From Candidatus Kerfeldbacteria bacterium (GTDB lineage Bacteria > Patescibacteriota > Patescibacteriia > UBA9570): 6,739 bases of DNA. Both the position numbers and the translations under genes were made by a program. Below, piece by piece: positions 1 to 5,307 of this stretch; position 1 is the first letter of the stretch; the number at the start of each line of letters is the position of its first letter. Location: contig DOSP01000101.1 of NCBI GenBank assembly GCA_003512175.1, positions 1-6,739 on the forward strand. The letters are read 5' to 3'. The notes under the pieces are model-generated. The model saw nothing but the letters and a program-made list of their open reading frames with translations, was not told the origin of the DNA and ran no database searches.

Positions 1-116
1 GGACCAGCTTGGTGTTGCGCAAACCGCCGCTGCATATTGTTAGTAATGCCTGTGTATAAAGTGCTATCTACGCATCTGAGGATGTAGACGAAATAATTCT
101 GCGATTTTTTTTGCAT
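1..116 (-). CDS. GIY-YIG nuclease family protein (partial, C-terminus outside window)
   Basis: Only the first 38 residues are in the window; the gene runs off the left edge. They carry the GIY-YIG core: Y8-F-V-Y11-I-L-R-C at the first strand (the GIY position), L20-Y-T-G23-I-T (the YIG position), then N-N-M-Q-R-R31-F-A-Q-H35 on the first helix, where Arg31 fits the conserved catalytic arginine. This pattern is typical of the small (roughly 80-100 aa) stand-alone UPF0213/YhbQ-like family. Its members are presumed DNA endonucleases of mostly unknown biological role. The ATG at 114-116 is chosen because GGGAG lies 8 nt upstream; an in-frame GTG one codon earlier is possible. The gene starts 22 bp after the stop of the secreted-protein gene on the same strand, so it probably lies in that transcript. 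Family assignment is secure; function is not. Confidence 0.85.
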   Translation of the reverse strand, partial: MQKKSQNYFVYILRCVDSTLYTGITNNMQRRFAQHQAG

Positions 117-124
117 CACGTATA

Positions 125-129
125 CTCCC
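125..129 (-). promoter_or_regulatory. Shine-Dalgarno GGGAG for the GIY-YIG gene
   Basis: On the minus strand GGGAG is followed by 8 nt and then ATG, which is good spacing. It is the only clear Shine-Dalgarno motif before a gene start in the window, and it belongs to the one gene that appears to be internal to an operon. This supports the ATG start at 116 (or the GTG directly before it). Confidence 0.6.
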
Positions 130-138
130 GGACAGTCG

Positions 139-1179
139 TTAGTTAACGGTCACCTTAACTTTATCGGTCACATTCTGACGATATTTGGCTTTAAACTGAG
201 CGGTTTTTTTAGCGATATAGTTAGCTTTGTAGTAACCGGCATTATTTGTTTCGACGGTTTTCCACACGGTGAATTTACTTTCGCCTTTGAGTTTACGGTA
301 AAGCACAACTTCTTTTCCGGCCCTGGCCCGTTTGATCCAACCATACAGCCGAGTAGTTGAGCCTTTCTCGATGGTGTCTTTTTTGGCCACCAAACTAAGC
401 GGCTCTCGTGCACCAGCGGTAATTTTTTTTATAATACTATCACTCGTGCTGCTCACACCTACGGCATCTTCAACAAAGGTAATATTTATGTCGATGTAGG
501 CACCCCCATCCACTCCCGTTATACTCATCGAAGCTTGCTGATCATCCACAAATACCGCCATCGATTCTGGGGTCAACTCCTGATCACTCATACTGGAAAT
601 GTGATCAATGGCTGTTTCCGGAATAAACATGTGAAAAAAACCGCTTGTGCCGGGCGTACCGGTTAACTGAAAACCAAAGTAAGGTGCGTCTGGCATGGGC
701 GGAACGATCATCCATTGTAAAAGATTTGTAGCCAAACCAGCGCCGGCCATTTCCACTGGGGCACCGCCGGCATTGATGTCGCCACTGCTAAATACCAGCG
801 CAATAATGAACATATCAAGTTCACTGTTTTCGTCATTGGTGTCAGTCACAATACCTTTATACGTCACGTTCATCGTGACCGTACCAGCCGTAGCATCGTA
901 TGCCCAATCGTTGGCGTTTTCCATGTCGGCGCCGGGCGTGATAATCATGGTTGGCGCTGTATCGCTGGCAAACACCAGTTCGTAGGTGGTGTCGGCTACC
1001 CCGCTAAAGGCAAAAATATCCACGTCTTCACCCGGGGAGAGCAGATTAACAGTTTCAGTGATATCAATAGCTTCGCCGCTGCTAATCACCGAAGAAGCGG
1101 CCAAGGTTTGAGCGGGTAGGGCATAGATAAAAACAGAGCCCAGCAGAACTAAAGTCATGGTTGTAAGTCGTTGTCTCAT
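139..1179 (-). CDS. Secreted protein of unknown function with basic C-terminal beta-sandwich-like domain
   Basis: I do not recognise the 346-aa protein as a whole. Residues 1-27 form a Sec signal peptide: R2 and R4, a hydrophobic core at about 9-22, then A-Q-T-L-A. The body (about 30-250) is predicted beta-rich and strongly acidic, with about 33 Asp/Glu but a single Lys (K108) and no Arg. The last 95 residues reverse this, with about 24 Lys/Arg. They resemble an Ig-like/Big-type domain: L-Y-G-W-I-K-R-A-R-A-G-K-E-V-V-L-Y, then T-V-W-K-T-V, then N-N-A-G-Y-Y-K-A-N, then an F-K-A-K-Y strand, as seen in bacterial surface proteins. No cysteine and no catalytic motif is visible. An adhesive, wall-binding or matrix role is a guess. 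M8 is an alternative start that would keep the hydrophobic core. The GIY-YIG gene follows after 22 bp. Confidence 0.8.
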   Translation of the reverse strand: MRQRLTTMTLVLLGSVFIYALPAQTLAASSVISSGEAIDITETVNLLSPGEDVDIFAFSGVADTTYELVFASDTAPTMIITPGADMENANDWAYDATAGTVTMNVTYKGIVTDTNDENSELDMFIIALVFSSGDINAGGAPVEMAGAGLATNLLQWMIVPPMPDAPYFGFQLTGTPGTSGFFHMFIPETAIDHISSMSDQELTPESMAVFVDDQQASMSITGVDGGAYIDINITFVEDAVGVSSTSDSIIKKITAGAREPLSLVAKKDTIEKGSTTRLYGWIKRARAGKEVVLYRKLKGESKFTVWKTVETNNAGYYKANYIAKKTAQFKAKYRQNVTDKVKVTVN

Positions 1180-1214
1180 ATACGGTTATTTAAAAATAAT
1201 CTAATTGTAGTATT

Positions 1215-1223
1215 AGTATACCA
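1215..1223 (-). promoter_or_regulatory. Extended -10 promoter of the secreted-protein gene
   Basis: The minus strand reads TGG-TATACT, an extended -10 element, with no good -35 box upstream. The predicted start is near 1208, giving a leader of about 29 nt. The leader has no Shine-Dalgarno motif before the ATG at 1179. A weak TAAATA 7 nt before the ATG could serve a leaderless transcript instead, but it matches the consensus less well. Confidence 0.5.
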
Positions 1224-1275
1224 GTTTTACTAATTAGCTGTAGAGGCAGGTCACATTTTTGTAACTTGTCTTGGT

Positions 1276-1349
1276 TGGCAGGGGGTGCAGGAATCGAACC
1301 CGCCCTAACGGTTTTGGAGACCGCTGTACTACCGATATACGAACCCCCT
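1276..1349 (-). tRNA. tRNA-Trp (anticodon CCA)
   Basis: The 74 nt fold into a complete cloverleaf. The acceptor stem AGGGGGT/ACCCCCT pairs fully. The D stem is GTAT/GTAC with loop ATCGGTA. The anticodon stem GCGGT/ACCGT closes loop CTCCAAA (anticodon CCA). The variable loop is 4 nt, and the T stem GCGGG/CCTGC closes loop TTCGATT. Discriminator G73 and a genome-encoded CCA end follow. The AGGGG 5' end with G73 is typical of bacterial tRNA-Trp. It lies alone between two divergent protein genes and reads only UGG by its anticodon. No convincing terminator hairpin is visible downstream, so read-through toward the secreted-protein gene on the same strand is possible. Confidence 0.97.
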
Positions 1350-1361
1350 ATTCGGAGTTAA

Positions 1362-1390
1362 ACGCTACCAGATTTTTCTTGAATTGACAA
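1362..1390 (-). promoter_or_regulatory. Promoter of tRNA-Trp
   Basis: On the minus strand TTGTCA (1390-1385) and TAGCGT (1367-1362) are separated by 17 nt. The predicted start is near 1355, about 6 nt before the tRNA 5' end, which suits a short tRNA leader. The -35 box is good and the -10 is weak. The -35 overlaps the -35 of the opposite-strand hydrolase promoter by 5 bp. Confidence 0.5.
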
Positions 1391-1412
1391 GGCGATTGGC
1401 CTTGCGCATACT
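1384..1412 (+). promoter_or_regulatory. Promoter of the secreted amidohydrolase, leaderless
   Basis: Consensus TTGACA (1384-1389), a 17-nt spacer and CATACT (1407-1412) form a good sigma70-type promoter. Six nt separate the -10 from the ATG at 1419, so the expected start point falls on the A of the start codon. There is no Shine-Dalgarno sequence upstream. This supports both the chosen start codon and a leaderless mRNA. Confidence 0.65.
1388..1404. promoter_or_regulatory. Candidate operator palindrome in the promoter spacer
   Basis: The perfect inverted repeat CAAGGC-gattg-GCCTTG has 6-bp arms and a 5-bp centre. It occupies almost the whole spacer between the -35 and -10 of the amidohydrolase promoter and touches both divergent -35 boxes. 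A repressor dimer bound here would block the hydrolase promoter and could also affect the tRNA promoter. It is not followed by a T-run, so it is not a terminator. No other copy was noticed in the window, and the binding protein is unknown. Confidence 0.4.
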
Positions 1413-1418
1413 GGTTCT

Positions 1419-2912
1419 ATGAAGAGTCTGCTCGCTCTAGTCGTCAGCCTGTGCCTGATACCAGTTATTGCGCAGGCCAATGGCATTCAAAAAGTCGTTG
1501 GCGTGGCGAATGGTAAAGTCAGGGTATACTACACGGCTGGTCAAATCAAAACCAAGAAAATTTTCGATCAGAGAACATCGGAAAAAACGTTGGTCAAAAA
1601 GCTCACTAAGCGCAAATTTGTTGCCCTGCAAGCCAATAGCCGGAAGTTTGCCTTGGGAGATACCGTGGGGCCAAATGATCTTGAGTTGGACAAACTCAAC
1701 TTGGTTGATGATGTGAGTTATGCGGATGGTTTTCTGGCTGTGCCAGAGTTTACTGATGAAGTCATCGCTGTGGTTGTAGCGAAACGTGGTGCCAATGTCG
1801 ATCTGTTTTTGATCGATCGAGAAGATGGAGATTTAATTGTGGTTGATGAAACCCGCTTTGACAACCAGACCATTGCTGTCGCCAACACGAAATTATTCAG
1901 TGATCAGCCGGTCATTAAACTGCGTAATACAACTGGAACAACCGTCGAACAGGCTACGGTAGTGGGTGAGGAAGATATTCAACTCGTTCAGCGGCATGAC
2001 GCGGTAACCTGTGCGAATCAGTGGTATGAATCCCATGCCCACATGGAAGACCTTGATGCGTTCGAGGACTATATCGCTCGACTAAACGAGTCTGGGGTTG
2101 GCTGTTCCTTATTGTTCGTTGGAATAGAGTGGGATCATCTCAAGCGAACCTATGCCGAGGTGACCGCCATTGTGGAAAATAACCCTGGACGGTTTATCCC
2201 ATTTTATAATGGAGATCCAAATTCTGTAGCAGAAATTTCTGTTGAAAATTTGCAGGCTATTCTGGATGAAGATACTGACAATGTCTTTCGTGGAATCGGT
2301 GAGTTCGCTTTTTACTCAGAACCATTGGTGAACACCACCCTGACCGCCGACCCTTGGCCAGATGTGTTTCAATGGGCCGCCGACAATAATTTAATCATCA
2401 TGGTCCATCTCAACAGTGATCAAGGTATAGAACTGGACACCATGTTAGATACTTATCCCAATACCACAGTGCTGTTGCACGGCGGTGAATTAGCTCTGGC
2501 TGGGGACTTAGCTACTGTATTGGCAGAACACGACAATTTGTATTTTACGTTAGACACCGCCAACATGTTGCAAGATAATGGACCCATTATGTTTCCGGTG
2601 CAGGGTGGAGATGATGATGACGTCAGCGACAAAACCAGAGCCAATGATTTTGTAGAAACCTATGATGCCAACGAGGCAGAGATGTTAGCCTATACGCAAA
2701 ATTTATTTACTGACGTGTTTGCGGCGGCACCGGATAGAGTGCTGTGGGGGACAGACACGGCCTTTACTTGGCATACCCGCCCGGCGGTCTATCGACGCCT
2801 GATTGAATTTAGTAATGTTGTGGGGGACAGTATGCTTAGTACAGATCTACAAACCGATTATTTTACCACTAACGCTCAGGCCTTGTTGGGTGACGGTGTG
2901 ACGATAGAGTAA
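1419..2912 (+). CDS. Secreted amidohydrolase-superfamily metal-dependent hydrolase
   Basis: The 497-aa protein begins with a signal peptide: K2, a hydrophobic core at 4-17, then A-Q-A, with likely cleavage after residue 20. Residues 21 to about 195 are a lysine-rich, then beta-rich region that I do not recognise. The rest is a TIM-barrel amidohydrolase domain. Candidate metal and catalytic residues are H206 and H208 (in E-S-H-A-H-M), E295 (in G-I-G-E-F), H330 (in I-M-V-H-L), H354 (in L-L-H-G-G-E) and D446 (in L-W-G-T-D-T-A). The family call is Amidohydro_2/TatD-like; the substrate is unknown. The usual first Asp of DxHxH is Glu204 here. A loop with four consecutive Asp (398-401) lies between H354 and D446. 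C198 and C229, flanking HxH, are the only cysteines after the signal peptide and could form a disulfide. It appears to be a single-gene unit, convergent with the DoxX-like gene 16 bp downstream. Confidence 0.85.
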   Translation: MKSLLALVVSLCLIPVIAQANGIQKVVGVANGKVRVYYTAGQIKTKKIFDQRTSEKTLVKKLTKRKFVALQANSRKFALGDTVGPNDLELDKLNLVDDVSYADGFLAVPEFTDEVIAVVVAKRGANVDLFLIDREDGDLIVVDETRFDNQTIAVANTKLFSDQPVIKLRNTTGTTVEQATVVGEEDIQLVQRHDAVTCANQWYESHAHMEDLDAFEDYIARLNESGVGCSLLFVGIEWDHLKRTYAEVTAIVENNPGRFIPFYNGDPNSVAEISVENLQAILDEDTDNVFRGIGEFAFYSEPLVNTTLTADPWPDVFQWAADNNLIIMVHLNSDQGIELDTMLDTYPNTTVLLHGGELALAGDLATVLAEHDNLYFTLDTANMLQDNGPIMFPVQGGDDDDVSDKTRANDFVETYDANEAEMLAYTQNLFTDVFAAAPDRVLWGTDTAFTWHTRPAVYRRLIEFSNVVGDSMLSTDLQTDYFTTNAQALLGDGVTIE

Positions 2913-2928
2913 GTTGCTGCTTCTATTT

Positions 2929-3606
2929 TTATGGCTGTAGCCTAGCCGACCACGGCTGAGTGCGGATGGATTGGAGTAAATACACGAGCAAAGCAGTCAC
3001 TAGCGGAACGTGCCCGAGTAATTCGATTGCACCGAGTGCGATTGCGGTAGCAGTGAAGGTGAGTAGCGCAATGATTGAAGCAAAACGACCGGATAACCCG
3101 AATGTGATCAGTGTCCCCAAAGTGAACTCGACAGCTCCGGCAAACAATACAAATGTGCGAGCTGACATACCGAAATTCCAGGGATGATCCAGCAAGAATG
3201 TTACGGCCAATTCCGGGTGTAAGATTTTTTCATCAAACGCTAACACGCCCAAGCTGACGCCCACACCGGCAGCGAGTAACGCCAGTGCGAATCTTGGATA
3301 TTTTGGGTTGAGGATGATAAATGTGACGTAACCAACATACGGCAACAATTCTATCCAACTATGGACAAACCATACCCCCATGAACATCACCACTAATCCG
3401 GTCCAGCGGGCCAAGCGTAAATGATTATCTCCAATGCGTAGTCTTTGCCAGAGGCGGTGTTCGGCAGGTTGTAGCAATGTACCAACAGTTAAACCGAACA
3501 ATACCGCTAATATGGCGGCAAACGCAATTATCTCATTCAGTTGATATGGCAGCACCGCTACTGTGGCACTGTCCACGAACCAACGCACATGGGCATACAC
3601 TGGCAT
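2929..3606 (-). CDS. DoxX-like integral membrane protein
   Basis: The 225-aa protein is mostly hydrophobic, with about six membrane segments near residues 23-43, 67-87, 106-124, 152-171, 175-197 and 199-214. The part from about 140 to 200 fits the DoxX/DoxD-like family: H-P-W-N-F-G, then F-A-G-A-V-E-F-T-L-G-T-L, then G-L-S-G-R-F-A-S. The glutamate in the membrane helix and the short Gly-Arg turn to the next helix are typical. The family is known or proposed to work in membrane redox chemistry, including quinone-linked thiosulfate oxidation and a mycobacterial oxidoreductase complex; the role here is inferred. It is longer than minimal DoxX proteins (about 130-150 aa) because of extra N-terminal helices. 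The start at 3606 is supported by a promoter ending 6 nt upstream, and there is no Shine-Dalgarno motif. It is divergent from dipZ. Confidence 0.75.
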   Translation of the reverse strand: MPVYAHVRWFVDSATVAVLPYQLNEIIAFAAILAVLFGLTVGTLLQPAEHRLWQRLRIGDNHLRLARWTGLVVMFMGVWFVHSWIELLPYVGYVTFIILNPKYPRFALALLAAGVGVSLGVLAFDEKILHPELAVTFLLDHPWNFGMSARTFVLFAGAVEFTLGTLITFGLSGRFASIIALLTFTATAIALGAIELLGHVPLVTALLVYLLQSIRTQPWSARLQP

Positions 3607-3612
3607 AGGTTT

Positions 3613-3641
3613 ATCTTATCAATCCTGTGGTATACTGACAA
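3613..3641 (-). promoter_or_regulatory. Promoter of the DoxX-like gene, leaderless
   Basis: On the minus strand TTGTCA (3641-3636), a 17-nt spacer ending in an extended TGA, and TAAGAT (3618-3613) are followed by 6 nt and the ATG at 3606. The predicted start point is the A of the ATG. The -35 box overlaps the last base of the opposite-strand dipZ -10 box, so the two promoters cannot easily be occupied at the same time. Confidence 0.6.
3628..3636 (+). promoter_or_regulatory. Extended -10 promoter of dipZ, leaderless
   Basis: TGG-TATACT is an extended -10 element lying 6 nt before the ATG at 3643. No consensus -35 is visible at the right distance (GGTTTA with a 17-nt spacer). The geometry predicts transcription from the A of the start codon. 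It also argues against the in-frame ATG at 3541, which would lie upstream of the promoter. Confidence 0.6.
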
Positions 3642-3642
3642 C

Positions 3643-5307
3643 ATGATTATCTTGTTTGTGTTTGCCTTTGTCTCCGGGTTAGCCACCATTTTGGCGCCAT
3701 GTATCTGGCCACTGTTGCCGATTGTGTTATCCGCTACCACCACGGGCGGAAAGGGGAAACCACTAGGTATTACCGTCGGAATTGTATTGAGTTTTAGTGT
3801 GGTCACGCTGGCGCTGTCGTACCTGGTGAAGATTTTACCGCTTGATCCAGACGTATTACGATTTGTGGCTGCATTTATTATTACCGTGCTTGGTTTTGTC
3901 TTGATTATTCCGCAGCTCACTGCCCATTTCGAAGCCGCGGTCAGTCGACTGGTCGGTACGGTTGGTCAGCGCTTTACTAAACGCTCAGACAATGATTGGT
4001 GGTCTGGCTTTGTGACTGGCTTAGCCTGTGGTGTGATTTGGGCACCCTGTGCTGGGCCAATTTTGGCGACGATTGCAACACTGGCAGCCACCCGCAGCGT
4101 GAGTTGGGAAGTGACGATCTTAACTCTGTTCTATGCGGCGGGAGTTGGTGTACCGTTGTTTGCCCTCACTGTGCTTGGCCAAAAGTTGTTTCAACGTTCT
4201 AAATTCATGAATCGGTATTTACGCCGGATTCAGCAGGTGTTTGGTGCGGTGATGATTGCGACTGCCGTAATGATTGTGACCAATTACGACAAAGTGCTGC
4301 AAGTCAAATTACTCGACGCTTTTCCCAGTTACACAACGTGGTTAGTTGATCTCGAATCTACCCCAGTTGTTCAAGATCAATTAGACGAACTGCGCGGCGT
4401 AAACGATGCGGTAGATGTGACCACAACCGGTTATGCGGCGCCGGATATTATCGGTATCGCCAACTGGTTGAACAGCGAGCCACTGACGTTAGATGAGCTG
4501 CGGGGGAAAGTAGTCTTGATCGATTTTTGGACCTATACCTGTATTAACTGTATTCGGACCTTACCGCATGTGCAGGGTTGGTACGAGCAGTATCAGGATG
4601 ACGGTTTGGTGGTAATTGGAGTACATTCACCGGAATTTGAATTTGAAAAAGATACAGGTAATGTGCAAAACGCCATCGACATGTATGGATTAACCTATCC
4701 CGTGGCGCAAGATAACGATTTCGCTACCTGGAAGAATTATAATAACCGTTATTGGCCAGCCAAATATTTAATTGATGCAAAGGGGAATATTCGCTATACC
4801 CATTTTGGTGAAGGGGAGTATGACAAAACCGAAAATGCCATTCGCGCATTACTTGCCGAGGCAGGAGCAACAGTGACAAATGATATGCAAGATCTACCGG
4901 ATGAAACACCGGTGTACGCCACCACACCGGAAACCTATTTGGGTTTGGGCCGGATTGATCGCTTTGCTTCAAATGAGCCTATCCAATACGGTGTGGGTGA
5001 CTATAGCTTGCCGGATGTGTTGCCACTTCATGGCGTTGCGTTCAATGGCTCGTGGGATGTGGAATCACAATATGCCGAAGCCAATGTGGGTGCACAGCTT
5101 CGCTTGCACTTCAAAGCGGCTGATGTGTTTCTGGTCATTAAACCGGCTGGAGAAGGTGACACTATTACTGTCAACGATGAAATCATCACCCTCGATACGG
5201 AACGTTTATATCAATTATATAGCAGTACCACAGTGGTAGATGATGAGCTAACAATCACCTTCAACGACCCCAGCACGCAAGTATTTGCCTTTACGTTTGG
5301 CAGTTAG
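3643..5307 (+). CDS. dipZ: DipZ-type transmembrane thiol-disulfide protein (CcdA + thioredoxin-like fusion)
   Basis: The 554-aa protein has three parts. Residues 1 to about 213 are a CcdA/DsbD-like membrane domain of about six helices, with the paired cysteines at C20 (L-A-P-C-I-W-P) and C136 (W-A-P-C-A-G-P), plus C129. Residues about 265-408 are a TlpA-like thioredoxin domain with active site W-T-Y-T-C300-I-N-C303, the cis-proline at P372 (R-Y-W-P-A-K) and the DipZ-typical G-E-G-E-Y-D. Residues about 428-554 are the C-terminal beta domain introduced by T-P-E-T-Y-L-G-L-G. In this family electrons from cytosolic thioredoxin cross the membrane to reduce external thiols, serving cytochrome c maturation or secreted-protein repair. 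The start at 3643 is preferred over an in-frame ATG at 3541: the 34-residue extension is not family-like, overlaps the DoxX-like gene and precedes the promoter. All three domains look intact. It is shorter than mycobacterial DipZ (about 695 aa). Confidence 0.92.
   Translation: MIILFVFAFVSGLATILAPCIWPLLPIVLSATTTGGKGKPLGITVGIVLSFSVVTLALSYLVKILPLDPDVLRFVAAFIITVLGFVLIIPQLTAHFEAAVSRLVGTVGQRFTKRSDNDWWSGFVTGLACGVIWAPCAGPILATIATLAATRSVSWEVTILTLFYAAGVGVPLFALTVLGQKLFQRSKFMNRYLRRIQQVFGAVMIATAVMIVTNYDKVLQVKLLDAFPSYTTWLVDLESTPVVQDQLDELRGVNDAVDVTTTGYAAPDIIGIANWLNSEPLTLDELRGKVVLIDFWTYTCINCIRTLPHVQGWYEQYQDDGLVVIGVHSPEFEFEKDTGNVQNAIDMYGLTYPVAQDNDFATWKNYNNRYWPAKYLIDAKGNIRYTHFGEGEYDKTENAIRALLAEAGATVTNDMQDLPDETPVYATTPETYLGLGRIDRFASNEPIQYGVGDYSLPDVLPLHGVAFNGSWDVESQYAEANVGAQLRLHFKAADVFLVIKPAGEGDTITVNDEIITLDTERLYQLYSSTTVVDDELTITFNDPSTQVFAFTFGS

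Noticed and set aside
695..985. Plus-strand open frame of 96 codons opposite the secreted-protein gene
   Set aside because: It is antisense to a gene with a convincing signal peptide and domain pattern; its hydrophobic look reflects the complementary strand.
1250..1268. GTTAC-aaaaat-GTGAC hairpin downstream of the tRNA on the minus strand as a terminator
   Set aside because: The stem is only 5 bp with a G-T pair and has no T-run after it.
1276..1349. Possible UGA-to-Trp or UGA-to-Gly recoding
   Set aside because: The anticodon is CCA (UGG only) and no in-frame TGA occurs in the genes. TGA is not used as a stop among the five visible ends, but that sample is too small to mean anything.
1468..1716. 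Open frames on alternative frames inside the amidohydrolase, DipZ and TypA genes
   Set aside because: They overlap genes with clear family motifs, have no promoter or ribosome binding site of their own and give unremarkable sequence; treated as shadows.
2931..2942. GGCT-gt-AGCC inverted repeat near the hydrolase stop
   Set aside because: A loop of 2 nt is too tight for a stable hairpin, and the T-run precedes rather than follows it on the plus strand.
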